Source: Paralichthys olivaceus (lineage: Eukaryota > Chordata > Actinopteri > Pleuronectiformes > Paralichthyidae). From it: a DNA stretch of 64,000 bases. Location: assembly GCF_024713975.1 (NCBI RefSeq), contig NC_091103.1, positions 1,420,001 to 1,484,000 on the forward strand, read 5' to 3'. Within the stretch, counting starts at the first letter, position 1. Every line of letters starts with the position of its first letter. Positions 37,591 to 50,552 of the stretch are shown here, one piece after another. A model generated the notes under the pieces. That model worked only from the letters and a program-made list of their open reading frames with translations, had not been told where the DNA came from and did no database searches. The translations under genes were made by a program, and so were the position numbers.

Positions 37591-37727
37591 CGTGGTCGCT
37601 CGGGTGTCTCCGGAGACTCTGCTCGGTCGCACTCGAACAAACTTCGGGATAAACCAGCTCCACCTGCTCCGCGGAGGAACCGACCGGCCGCTGCTTCTTC
37701 TCCTGCCCGCTGCGGTGTCCACTCACC

Positions 37728-37905
37728 ATGGGGAGCTGTCTGACCGTGGGTCCGAACGAGGCGCTGGTTGTCTCCGGTAGGTGCTCCGCGTCTCACCGAC
37801 TCTGCGCAGCGGCTCGCGCTGGCGCTAACGGTTAGCAGGTTAGCTAACTGGCTAACGAGGCTACCTTTAGCTAGCAGCCGCTGGAGCGGAACCACTTGTA
37901 GTGCC

Positions 37906-37937
<32 letters not shown>

Positions 37938-40900
37938 AGATCAAAGACTTTGATGATGGAACTCTTTGATCTCAGTTCTAACGATAAACACGTGATTTAA
38001 ACGTGTGATCGGAGCGTTAATGACGAGGTAGCCTCAGCTAGCTAACAGCGTTAAGTCTCATCACTGACGAGCTTCAGAGAATTAACGGCTCAGACATTTT
38101 GTTTTTAAAGCTCTCGGCTCTTAATGACTTCCTCCGTTAAAATGAATGTGATATCCGGTGAGAGCTCCGGTGAGAGCTCCGGTGAGAGGAGGCGGTCAGC
38201 GGATCACTCGGGCCCGCAGGAGGGTAGAGACGGGCGGGTGTGATCTCCTCCTCAGTCCCGTCAGCTGCAGTGACAGAGGACACACATCCTTCATACACAA
38301 CCAAAGTACTTTAGTGTACCTGAAGTACTACAGGAAAAGTACTCATCTCACTCACGTGACTGACATATACATGGAAACATTTGTATTTTCAAATGATATA
38401 TTTGACCTTTTCTTCTGTGAGCCTCGAGCTTTGAGAAGCTTTTAACAATAATACAGTGGTAATAATAATCAGTTTCATCAATGAAACACTTTTTAACCCT
38501 AAGAAGTTTGTCTAGGGAATAAAAGTATATCAGTTATTATTGTAATATGTTTTTAACAATAGCAATTTAACGTAAAATCTATAATGCTGTTGCATTTTGC
38601 AAACACAGTGAGGAGGTAAAACACATAATTGATATGCATCAGATTTATTCTATATATTCTCATAATGAAGAGTTTTAAACCACAACCTTCACTGTTGTAT
38701 TTGTGGCCACAGCGCTGTGAACATCTCATCTGTTGTCCACCAAAAACAAGTCCTGTTAACTAACAAACATCTGAACTGTGATGAAAGTGAAGAGTCACAA
38801 GCCCCAAAGGAAAGATAATTACTGATTAACCTTTAGTTATGTGTTGTATTTTTTATATAATATTTATACTTAAAAATCTAAAATTGTACTTGATAATACT
38901 CAAATATAAAAATGCAAATAGTCAAATTACCATATGGAGATACAGAATATAGAATCTTCAAATATATACGAAGAGCAACAAACATTACACAACGCAACAC
39001 TGGAGGACACCATTCATTCAGATGGAGAAGAAAAACAATGTGCACTCTGCTTCATGTTGTGGTTGAAAATCCAGAACGAACTAAGTCACCAGACGGGCTC
39101 CACCTGTTTAAAAAGTAGACATCAGTATGGAGAATATGTTCAGTACACGACTGTATAAACATAAACCTTGTTATAGACGAGTCACATTAAACAGCTTTTC
39201 AATTATTATACTTCACACTTGTGGTGTTTCTTTCAAAGAATATTCAAATATTCAAGTTTGAAAATGAAACACGAGTGAATGTATGTGGATTACCGTACAA
39301 TTACTGGTTTGCTCAACAATGTACAATACATTTAAGATAATAACAGTAATTACAATAATCATAGCTTCCTCTAACAAGGAGGTTATGTTCTGTCCTCCGT
39401 CGGTTTGTGGGTCTGTTTACTCCAAACAACTGAGCTGAGCGTCACCAAACCTGAAGGAGGGATGTGGTCTGGCCCTCTGAATGGACATTTTACAGTATGA
39501 TGATCCGGTTAAATGTGCAGATCCAGGATTTCTGACTTTGGAGCTCAGACTTATTTTTCTATCATAAGAGCTTGACGGGTGCGTGTGGGATTGTTTGGTT
39601 TTGGTGGAGCCTGCACTCAACTGATCGCCGTCCTTGTTTGATTTACGGAATGCAAACAATAATCATAAAGTGCTTCAAAAGACAGATAGCTCACAGGACA
39701 GGAGCAGCATTAAGTACAATTGAATGTATTCAGAGGACATGTATGTTATGTGTTGTCTTTGTTAATATTAAAGATGAAGCCTTGTCTTAATTAACGCGCT
39801 CCTCTCCCCGCAGGTGCTTGTTGTGGCTCTGATGATAAAGTCTATGTCGTGGGCGGCTGGGCCTGGGCCTGGTGTCTCATCTCAGACATTCAGAGGTAAC
39901 AACACAGTATCAGCGCTTTTATTTTACATTTACAGCATTTTAGTTGCTCTTTTCAAGGGTTTTGTGCCAGCAGCTCCCACTCGACACAGATATGTGGATA
40001 ATGCTTTTAAAAAGCCGTCTGTTCAGATTCATCTGGATGAAATGACCAAGGTTTTTTTTCAAACAGACCACAACTAAAATGTTCAGTAGCTTTGTTGAAT
40101 TTCCACTGGGAGTCCCGGTCCCATTATCTGCAGGCAGTTGGTGTAAAAACCGCTCCACCATACAGCATTATGTCTCATATTACAAACAATGTTCTTTTTT
40201 GTTTTCTGTTTATGTTACATGCACTGATGGCGTGTTCGACAGATCTGCTGCCGTCTGATACCTCTGAGTTTTCAAAAGACAACTTAATGCTTTGCAGCCA
40301 GTAATTGTTGTAGACTGGTTAAGCTCCACTCTGAGACCAAACCTTTATCCCAGCATCTTTATTTTCCACTGCTCTGTTTTTCTGCCCTGTCACATGTCAT
40401 GATTAGCAATGTGAAATATCCCATGACTTCATTTCCTGATTATGTTTCTGTCGAAGCTGGTTTATCCTGCAGAGTTCAGCCTGACTGAACTATGACATGT
40501 GGCAGATGTACAACACACAGCAGTGGATGGACACTGTCAGGACTCAGGATGGCTCAAACAAGTGCTTGTTGAATGGTTAAAAACGTATTTACGATACACA
40601 TTTATTGTATGTTTTCGACATTCAACTTAAAGTGGATCACCGATAAAAAAAAATACTGTTGATTTTCAAGCAGGTATCAAAAGTCAAGTGAAGGTGCCAT
40701 GAAAAGATTTAATTTATGAATCATGTCATACAGAGAGCAGCTCACAGGAAACAGGCTTGTGTTTGTCTCATGCTGCAGAATGTGGGCACGGTTACACATG
40801 TGATGAGCTTCTCTTACTTTATGTTTGTCTCTTGGTCTCTTGGTAAATATGCTTCTGTTCCCTGCTGTAGAATAACCCTGGAGATCATGACTCTGCAGCC

Positions 40901-43900
40901 GCGATGTGAGGATGTGGAGACGGCAGAGGGAGTGGCCATCACTGTCACAGGTGTGGCTCAGGTAAGATCACAGTGTCTTCACTGTGTCTGTACAGAAATG
41001 TGTCCCAAGCACAGAATATTGTCAATTAACAAAAGTTTTGACTTTTGATCAGGTTTCTGAGCTGAATAAAAAGTTTGAATGATGTTATTGGGGCAAAGTT
41101 GTCGTACAGTCATTCGTGTCCAGACTTGAAACACCTTCAAACATTGGCTTCTTCTTTGGTTTTGTTAACACAGATGTTTATGTTTGTTTTAATGTACATG
41201 TTAAAGAAAGTCATACAAAAATATGCTTTCAAATAATGTATTGACACTAGTATAAAAATATTAAAATTACTTAATAGTCTATTTTCCATCAAATGTTTAA
41301 CTAGTTAAATATAAAGTAAGATATAAGGACGACTTGTCAGAAAATATATATCACTGTTTGTTTTTTCATTGAAATATGCAAAAATATATGTTTGTAAGAT
41401 TTCTGCTCCTAGTTCAACAGCTGGAACTGATTCTGTATCAGCAATAATAAAACGTCACAATGACAAATGTCATTTCTAGTGGTGTACTGTGTCATGGTTT
41501 TGTAAATGTTATCACCTCTATAATGACATGTTGAGAGTCAAGCTCAGGCCACATTCCAAACTGTGAGAGTTTATTGTGTCACCAGATGAGCTGACGTCAC
41601 TGTGTCTTCTTCAGGTGAAGGTCATGACGGAGCATGACTTGCTGGCTATAGCTTGTGAGCAGTTTCTGGGTAAATCAGTGATGGAAATTAAAGCTGTAGT
41701 TCTTCAGACTCTGGAGGGACATCTCCGCTCCATTCTTGGTATGGAAACTAATTTCATTTGAACTGTGTTAAGATTAAGACACCTACATTTTTAAATGAGT
41801 TGTAAATTTACGTGAATGATTTGGACTGCTGATTATTTTCTTGATTTCCTGAAGGGGACATCTTCAGATTTTGTCTTGAGACCAACCAACAGTCCAAAAT
41901 ATATAATCATAATAAAATAATATATTAGATTTATAATAATAGATTTTGTATATAAAACAGAAAGAAGCCAACAAAGATCTGGAAGCTTTGACATTTTATT
42001 TGAAGGATTTCACACTTCTCTAGGAGATAAAGATAATTCTGCTGCCTCGCTCTTGTATTAATCAAAGAAATCCTTTTAAATAACAGAAATGCCCAATGAA
42101 CCCTGAAGAGCAGAACTGTTGCTGCTGGTTCGAGAAAGTGAATTTTAATCACCATAGCTTTGTCTTTACAGGCACCTTGACTGTCGAGCAGATCTATCAG
42201 GACCGGGACCAGTTTGCTAAACTGGTGAGGGAGGTGGCAGCTCCTGACGTGGGCAGGATGGGCATAGAGATCCTCAGCTTCACCATTAAGGTCAGTAAGA
42301 CCACCAAGTGTGATGATACTGAAGCTTCATGTGTTCTTTCCATAGTTTCATATGATCTGTTAGTTTTGTACGTCATCACCTACGTGAGCGGCATCTACTT
42401 TTCTGTTTGAATGGAGAAAATGAACTGATTCATTTGGTTCCTGCTGTAATATCATTATGGTACCACTACCAGCAAAATGAATGTCCTCATCGTTCAAACA
42501 TCGTCAGAGGTGAAGAATGCAGCAATCCTGCAACCGCTTCCACCTTTATCTTCGTCTACTGTCTAATGATGTCTTAACTACCAGCAGAAAATTTGAACTA
42601 TCCCAAACTACCCTGAGATCAAACGTTTTAGGTTCCTAAGAATATCTGAAGAAAATGCTCATGAGGCTACTGAGAGGCCAGTCTCACTGACTGGTCAGTC
42701 AATGCAGTTTGTTTTCTCTTCAACACAAAGAGAAAACAGAACATTTTAAATGCACCTTCAGCCTAAGTCATGTCTAAACCAGCGCACATGCCTGACCGTG
42801 CAGTCCACACTGCATCAGAGCATAGGACCGGTGAATTCTGCACAAATGGTTTCACCCCTGGATGTGTCGAGTGCCGGGCGGCCCAATGCTCACAGAGTGA
42901 ACATTATTTAGCTGACTTCCTGAAGCTCGGCTTGTTTATGGCTGCTGCGTTGTCATGATGAGTGAAAGAGGCTGTGTGTGTGTGTGCGCGTGTGTGTGTG
43001 CGCGTGTGTGTGTGCGTGTGCATGCTAGGCTCCACTGTAGAAGTCACAGAAACATCAGTCAACAGTCACAAAGTCTTGTTCTTAATCTGTGTAGTTTAGT
43101 ATTTTAACTGTCGTTAAAGCTTTAAAAGATGTTTTAATAAACATGTTTATCTGGTGCGGCGGCTGCGTGTCCCTGACGTCTCACCAGAGAATCTGTCTCT
43201 ACTGGGTTTCATGAGTCTAAAAACTGACTCTCAGGAGACTTGCTCTGTTCAGCTCAGTGATGTTGATAAAGGCTAATTGAGGAGTGGCGCAGATACAGCA
43301 GCTGACCATAGTAACTTGCGGGAAGCTCAGTCCATTTCTACCACATCAATTACTCCAGGTCGAGACGGTTTCTGTGAATGATGAGCATCAGCACCAGTTT
43401 GCTCATTAGTGGAGGACTCGGTCATTTGTGGGTTGTTTTATGGTGGTTTCTGTTTTTCATCTGTCTGGTTCAAAACAGCAACATGGTGAGAGCTTTTCTG
43501 ATGGTTTAGATTTTATTTGTAATAAGAATCACATTCTCCTGCTGATGTTCCTTATGTTGCCTTAGAATGAGGCTCAGACCTGTTTCTGATCAGACTGTCA
43601 ACACTTGTTCTGAGTAAAGAGGATCAGGGATCAATAATCGGTTAGAACACACAGACAGAAGGCAGCTGACACACGAGTCCCCTGCTGAGCACTGAGAGAA
43701 AATATTAAAGAATACACCCTCTACAAATCAAATGAAAAGACTCATTGTAGTCATTTATTTATGGAAGCTGTTTGCAGTGTGTAGGAAGAATGGAACTTCA
43801 CCTCAGTCCAACCTCGTCTCAGACGCTATCTATGAGGATTTCTTATATTTTAACTTCATACTTTTAATCATAAATAATGTTACATTTTCACAGTTGAATT

Positions 43901-46676
43901 TATTTAAATAGCTCCTGCTAAAAGCCGTTTACAGTTATTTTCCTGTGGTTCAGTGTTTACAGGAGCTCTAGTTTGACCTAGTTCTCTGTGTTCACAGGAT
44001 GTGTATGATAAACTGGATTACCTGAGCTCCCTTGGAAAGACCCAGACTGCAGCTGTCCAGAGGGATGCAGACATCGGTGTGGCTGAGGCAGAGAGGGATG
44101 CTGGGATACGGGTAAGAAGGCATTAGCAGGCGTGAGACTCTGAGAAGTTGATTCTGTCGATCACAACAACCATCTGATCACCGCTCTGCTTCTCGTAGGA
44201 AGCAGAATGTAGGAAGGAGATGATGGACGTCAAATTCCAGGCTGACACCAAGATGGCCGACTCCAAACGAGAACTGGAGCTGCAGAAAGCTTCATTCAAC
44301 CAGGAGGTCAACACGAAGGTGAGGTTTTAATTTGCACTGATGAATTAATGCGTAGGGTGATCGGTCAGTTGTAGAAATGTTGTTTACAGGCATGTTGTTC
44401 TTTGATATCATCTACAACACATCAAGAATGTGTTCAAGGTCTGTTTCCTCAGGTGTGTGTATTTGTGTACTGATGTTTTTAGAAAGCAGAGGCCCAGCTG
44501 GCATACGAGCTGCAGGCAGCCAAAGAGCAGCAGAAGATCCGTCTGGAAGAGATTGAGATCCAAGTTGTGCAGAGGAAGAAGGAGATCACCATCGGAGAGA
44601 AGGAGATCGATCGAACAGACAAGGAACTCATCGCCACTGTCAAGAGGCCTGCTGAGGCCGAGGCCTACAAAATGCAGCAGCTGGCTGAGGGACACAAGTG
44701 AGTGACAATGCATCATTTAACAGGGACTTCAGTAGGTTTAATGTTTTATCACTTGAACATTGAAAGGTCAGAGAGAACCAACACGAGGGTCATAAAAATC
44801 CCTTTCTGCTCCCGTCCTCCTGGGACACAGTGGCTTAAAGACGTTACACAACAAGCTAATCAAGAAGCTAACGCTAATGTCCACACGCATAACGCTCTTG
44901 TATCAATATCACAGCTTTGTTTTCCAGAATAACAACAAGCTTGACTCTGATTCTGAGCAGCAAACAGTTGGTGGATATTTGTGAATCATTTGTGGAACGC
45001 TCAACAGTCGGGTTTTACACCAGTGACAGGAGCAATGAGAATGAATAAAACATTACAAGCAATATATTCTGTCACTGGTGAGAGAAACATTAACAGACAC
45101 TGCATGTGACGTGTCTCACTGTTTCTCTGTTTACACCTCAGTGCATGTTACCATTCAGTGTAGTCCAGTTATTGATGCCTCTCCACAGGAAGGTCAGAGT
45201 TCAGCAGCACCATCACTGTACTTCTGGTATTTATCGTCTGCCTTAAGGACAAACTCGCAGGTTGAATTATTAAGCCTCACATATCCATGTGTTGTGGTGC
45301 TTTAATTATGTCGTTTTTCAAAGAGTTCTGTGTGAGGTGTCGGGTGGTGTTCATTACACAGTTGTCAAACAGAAACATCATTTGGAAATGTTGTACAACT
45401 ACAGGGCATGTAAAGCCAAAATACATTTTTGGCAGTTAGAAGGATCTGCAGTTGTTTTAACTTGTGTTTGTCCCGACAGGATTCAAAAGGTGCTGATAGC
45501 TCAGGCAGAGGCGGAGAAGATAAGGAAGATTGGTGAGGCGCAGGCTTCCTCCATTGAAGCAGTCGGCAAAGCCGAGGCGGAGAAGATGAGACTGAAGGCA
45601 GAGGCCTACCAGCAGTACGGAGAGGCAGCTAAGACTGCACTGGTCCTGGAGGCGCTGCCTAAGGTAACACACAAGAGTTCATCAGAAGTGTTCATCAGAC
45701 AACTTCCCTGCACATCCAGCCTGTGTGTTTACTTTACTTACTTTAATTTTAGTTAAGAAGATTGAAATAACTCTCACATGTGTCCGTTAAAGATGAAGCT
45801 CCTGCTCTGAGACAGTCAGACCAGCAGAAAGACATCACTGTACCATCGTGTTTGTTAAATCAGTGTCTCACAACGCGAGCACAGTTAACGCTGTGTCAAA
45901 GAAACTAGCTCGGTTCTAGTTTTCATAAATGCAGTAGTTATTATAATATTATATATAACTTTTTTGTAATATTCAGGCCTAGAACCCAGATTTAAAACAG
46001 AAGATGGTGAGAGATAGATTTTAAATGAACCTTGAGGATCTATGACTTCGCTCCGTCTCTTCCTGTTATCATCACAATCGCTTCATCTTGATGATTCATA
46101 TGTCATGAGACTTTGAGTGCATCACATGAGCATGATTACATATACGAGATGTGATTGTGTCATACTTACAGTAAGCACTTGAACTGTGTTTTCGCAGATT
46201 GCGTCTAAGGTGGCGGCACCTTTGGCAAAGACCAATGAGATCGTCATCCTGAGCGGGGAGGGCAGCCGTGTGACGGGCGAGGTCAACCGCCTTTTGGCTG
46301 AACTTCCTGTGTCTGTCAACGCTCTCACTGGAGTGGATTTGTCAAAGGTGAGTTTCTGTTATAATGATTGACACTGTGACGTAAGTGGACTTGATCAAAT
46401 AGTGTAAAATGATTACTTTTATTTTAAGGTCAATTCAAGAACATGTCAGAAAACATAGGACTTGGCTAAAAGACAAAGTAGCTGAAAACTTTGGGGGTAA
46501 TGTGACAGACATTGAATGGAAAAATTAAATATGGGTCATGAAAGTGTCCCAGATCAGTTATGGAAAATTCATGAAGTCTTGTTTCAGAGCCTCGGAGTCT
46601 CGATGCCTCGATGAATAACATGTCCTTGTTTCTACAGATTCCGCTGCTGCAGAAGATGACGAGCGCTCAAGCTTGA
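37728..46676 (+). CDS. flot2: Flotillin-2
   Basis: Scaffold of membrane microdomains; it oligomerises with flotillin-1 on the inner leaflet of the plasma membrane and endosomes. Eleven coding exons with consistent phases: 37728-37776, 39814-39895, 40871-40961, 41615-41738, 42172-42290, 43998-44111, 44199-44318, 44483-44697, 45480-45663, 46198-46347 and 46638-46676. The product is 428 residues, the same as human. The N-terminus [17 protein letters not shown] keeps Gly2 (myristoylation) and Cys4 (palmitoylation), and ACCGSDD supplies further Cys. The SPFH/PHB domain spans about residues 20-190 ([40 protein letters not shown]). The flotillin coiled coil with Ala/Glu repeats follows ([20 protein letters not shown]). 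The C-terminus has [20 protein letters not shown]. The last residues (KMTSAQA) differ from human. Intron 1 is about 2 kb. Candidate AATAAA near 48234. Confidence 0.96.
37905..37935. repeat. Poly(C) run
   Basis: About 30 near-continuous C in flot2 intron 1. Confidence 0.85.
39370..39480. repeat. Interspersed repeat fragment in flot2 intron 1
   Basis: AAGGAGGTTATGTTCTGTCC followed by TCCGTCGGTTTGTGGGTCTG and CACCAAACCTGAAGGAGGGA; related to the fragment at 35935. Dispersed fish repeat, boundaries approximate. Confidence 0.45.
42973..43022. repeat. (GT)n microsatellite with CG interruptions
   Basis: TGTGTGTGTGCGCGTGTGTG-type tract in a flot2 intron. Confidence 0.9.
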
Positions 46677-49060
46677 AAACCGACGCCACATGACTCCAGT
46701 ATCTGTTGTATGCACTCTCATAGACTGCCTTTAACACTTGAAAGATTTTGTTGTTTTATACGTATATACTGTATACAAGGTGAATTTTGGAAACCTCTGG
46801 TGCCTTACTTTATACAGGACCAGAACATTCTGCATGCACTGCTGCTTATTCAAAGAATTTTTATTTAATTTAAACACGGGAATATTTTATGTTGTTTGTC
46901 TTGATGTTTTTATTCTTTTTTTGTATCTTTGGCCTGATCGTGGACGACGTGCTGACCTCACCCAGGTTACATTTTTCTCATGTGACCTGAGAGCTGAGCT
47001 GTTAACTCAGATTCTATGGTGTTTATACATCAGGGCTCAGCTTTCTGGGACAACAAGGCCTCTGCTCTCACTTTTTACCCTCCAAACGTTGATTTATATA
47101 CCTCTTTCTTTGTTGTTGGACACATCTACATTCCCGAAACAATCTGAATTTTTCCCTGTTGATTGTAGAACTCTGTTTGTGTTGAAGCTCAAATGTTATT
47201 CAGGTTGATTTATGTCTCAGTGGCTGATTTTTTTAAATGTGACAAAGGTGCCCACAATCGTGAAAAAAGCTCCTTTCATTGTGCAAATCTTACTGTAGGT
47301 TTCTCTGCAGACAACGGACGTCAGACACGTTGATTTTTATTTATATGCTGACAGAAAAACAGGTAGCAGATTCTTATCTTGTGCTGAATTGGTTGTCATA
47401 TTGTGTTCCTTTATTGTTTAGTGCAGGCTTTAATGTAAAATGGTTGTAGTTCTGGTTCTGATTGAAAAATCTTTGGTTGGTGTTTTGATTTTTAAAAAAA
47501 AAAGAAGAGAGAATTAAAAAACGACTGGAGACGTGTTAAATATATTAATATTGTGGAAAAAAGCAGAATGTGAATAGAATCTGAAAATGAAAGTCTAAAC
47601 AGCAATGCCAAATAGAATAGACTGTCTGTTTTTATTGTACCACTAAAGGAAGGACGTGGGAAACAACAGTTTATCTGACGTTGATGTTTATTTTCGCACT
47701 AAAAATATGTGTAAATGCTAAGCCATGTTCTAGTTTTAATGTCTCACACAATCCCTACTTTTGTGTTTTTATGGTGTGTACATGTGTGCAGCAGTACACA
47801 GGATGTGACTTCTTATTTCTTCAAACACATGGTTATCTCCACTGAACCTGACAGCGACACGCAGTTTGAAACTCATATCTCAAGGAGATTGAACAACAGG
47901 TTTTGTTGTAGTTTTATTTATTGAGCAAACTGCCACAGAATTAACACAGGACTGTTATTATTGCTGTTGATGGTTTTCTCCTCGGTTGATTTGTATCTTT
48001 CATTGCTGATTTAGTGACTTGACAGACACCATATTGATTTATCTTGGAACTTTAGACGTGTTCAGTGTATAAACTTGACTCTGTTTTTGTAAAATGATTT
48101 GTGTTCTATTTCTAATGTTATTTACAACATGTACACTGTGTCTCAAATAGCCATGAGTTCCTGTATGCTCTTGCTGCATGTCATCTGTCTGTACTCAGAA
48201 GAATTAGTTCACTCTTAAATAACTGTCATTCTAATAAATCAAAAGGCCATCATTTATTTCATGTTTGCCATTTCCTATTTTGCACAAATTTCATTTAAGG
48301 ACACGTTTCATGGATTCTGCTTCTTAGTTCTGGTTCAAAAGATAAAAATGTTTGGCTGATAAGAGGTGAAAAGGTGAATTAAGCGTATGAAAGAAATGAG
48401 TAGGATTTCATTTAAAGATCCTAATACAGCCTCAACTCTGTCACTTTTATATCGGTTATTTTATAATTACTCCCATAGTTCAACGGATGTGTTGCTTCTC
48501 TTTGTGCACATTTTAAATCGTATTGCAGTTGTTTTCTGTAGTTGTATAAACTGAGCTTGTACATTTTTAGTCGGTTTGTCAACTTTACAGTGTCGGGTTT
48601 CTGATCTGAACACTTCCACCTGCTCAGCCTTTGAGCTTCAGGAGCGGCGCAGATAAAAGTATATAATAATAATAATAATAACATATAATGGTGATAATAT
48701 CTAATAATGGCGATAATAACAATAATGATATATAATATCTAATATCGAATAATGATGATAACATAATGATATATAATAACATCTAATAATGATGATAATT
48801 ATAATAATAACATATATAATGGTGATAATAATATCTTATAATGATGATAACATAATAATGATATATAATAATACCTAATAATTATGATACAAAAACAAAT
48901 GAATAATACAAAATCTTCAATCAGGGACAACAGATGAAATAATACAACATCATTTAAAAGTAATGTCAAAAGAATAAATGATATATAGTTATATAAAGTT
49001 TGAGCCATGAGCTGAAATCACTTTGTGTTTCTGATTTAAATGTCCCACTGGTTGGGGATT
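46677..49060. other. flot2 3' UTR and intergenic stretch
   Basis: Probable flot2 3' UTR to about 48240 (AATAAA near 48234), then AT-rich spacer. At 48660-48870 there is an (ATAATGATAATA)-type low-complexity tract. No second gene is seen. Confidence 0.5.
48660..48870. repeat. ATAATGATA-rich low-complexity tract
   Basis: Imperfect tandem trinucleotide-based repeat (AATAATGATGATAACATAAT and variants). Confidence 0.8.
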
Positions 49061-49062
49061 AT

Positions 49063-49126
49063 TGCGCAGGCGCCCGCCGCTGACGCCTAAATGCAGAAGA
49101 GGGGTCCTGGCTGTTTGCGCATGCGC
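49063..49126 (+). promoter_or_regulatory. fam222b promoter: paired NRF1-type sites
   Basis: TGCGCAGGCGC (49063-49073) and the perfect palindrome TGCGCATGCGC (49116-49126) match the NRF1 consensus. They lie at the start of a GC-rich block whose probable non-coding first exon ends at a donor GTAAGT at 49257. The assignment to fam222b rests on position and strand. Confidence 0.5.
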
Positions 49127-50507
49127 CATAAATGTAGCTGCCGTCGCCAGACAGCAGCAGAGCACCGAGACACCGGGAGGGTCTCCGCGTTTTACCGACA
49201 AAACCCACGTTAAATCTCCACAAAATGAAGTTTCCGTACTCATAGATTCACGAGGAGTAAGTATCTTCCTCTTTGGTTCCGGTGCCGCCGCTGTTCCGGC
49301 TCCGTGGAGAGCTAAAGTTAGCCTAGCAGCTGGCCTCCGCTGCTCCAGCACAAAGAAGCTCCTTATTTATTGTGGAGCTTGAACCGAGCTAACGAGTTCC
49401 ACGACGTTATTTCACCGGGGGTGCCTCCTCCGAACACGGGTCCCGGGGCCCCGCGGGCTGCCCGGTTCGTGCTGTGTCCCGGTGACGTCCCGCACATCGG
49501 TATATTAACGTCATTCGTCCGTTTAGCCGTCAGGAGGCTGAGGCTGGTGGGACAGATGCTAACGACGAGCAGCTACACACTGAAAGTTCATCTGCAGAAG
49601 AACGAACGTGTCTGAGGACGATGAGTCTGTGGATCCTCGCTGGAGGTCACGACTCTTCACCTCAGCTTCATAGAGATCACTCACACACACGTTATCTCAC
49701 CACTTCATCAGGACTGAAGCATCAGTGCATCCACTGTGATGAGTCAGAGGCTGTGAGGGTTAGGGTCAGTGATGGATGAAGTGAAAACAGGGATAATACC
49801 AAGAACCCCTCAGTTTATTTATTTGTTGAGGCTATAACAACCCCAGAGGACTGAACAGGTTTAAAACACCATCATAAACAGAGATCCAACTAATTCTGTT
49901 CTATTAAATTATTGGAATTAAACGATTGGTTATAAAATAATAATACTTGCAGCTGTTTGTGATGAGTCAAATGTTCAGAAGTCATTGCTGCTAATGACAT
50001 CGTCCTTTGTGATAAAGAAAAGAGCTGTGTCAGTGAAATGAATGTGACACTGTATTTTATGACCTCTGATCCTGTTTTCCTCAGTCATGTCTCTGTGTGT
50101 GTGTGTGTGTGGGGGGGTCCTGGGAGCTGACTGGTGGAATCCAGACGTTTGCTGTAGCTGTGTCCTCGTTGTGGACGATTCTGCTTCGTGTGACAACATG
50201 TGTCTGCTGGTGACGAAGACTTGAGTCACATCAGAGGAATTAGTGAAGTCATGAGAACATTTACTTTGTTAATCAAAATACATTGAATGAGGAAATGTGT
50301 CTTGGATGTGATGGGATCGTAAACAGAATACCTGGAGGTTCGATACGACCCATCGAAACCTGTTTCCTTCACAGCGCGCTCTTGCAGAATGTCAGTTTAT
50401 AACAGGCAGCCATTTGGAGTCAAACTGTCCTGGATGTCAAACGTCATCTCTCACCAACGTAAGTGTCTCGTCAGCGGGTGATTCACGCTCTTCTGTTTCT
50501 CCTCAGT

Positions 50508-50540
50508 ATGGTGGTGAGAGGGTGTCCCATGCTGCATTAG
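50508..50540 (+). CDS. Upstream ORF in the fam222b leader
   Basis: The exon that carries the fam222b start appears to begin at 50507 (acceptor AG at 50505-50506). Its second base starts an ATG opening a 10-codon frame (MVVRGCPMLH) that stops 12 bases before the main ATG at 50553. It could reduce translation of the main frame. Depends on the acceptor call. Confidence 0.4.
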   Translation: MVVRGCPMLH

Positions 50541-50552
50541 TGGAACAGTGAC

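Noticed and set aside
46738-47208. 156-codon + frame after flot2
   Set aside because: Lies in the AT-rich 3' UTR; composition is hydrophobic by chance and no homology is seen.
48421-49008. Minus-strand frames rich in Leu/Ile/Tyr
   Set aside because: Products of the ATAATGATA low-complexity tract.
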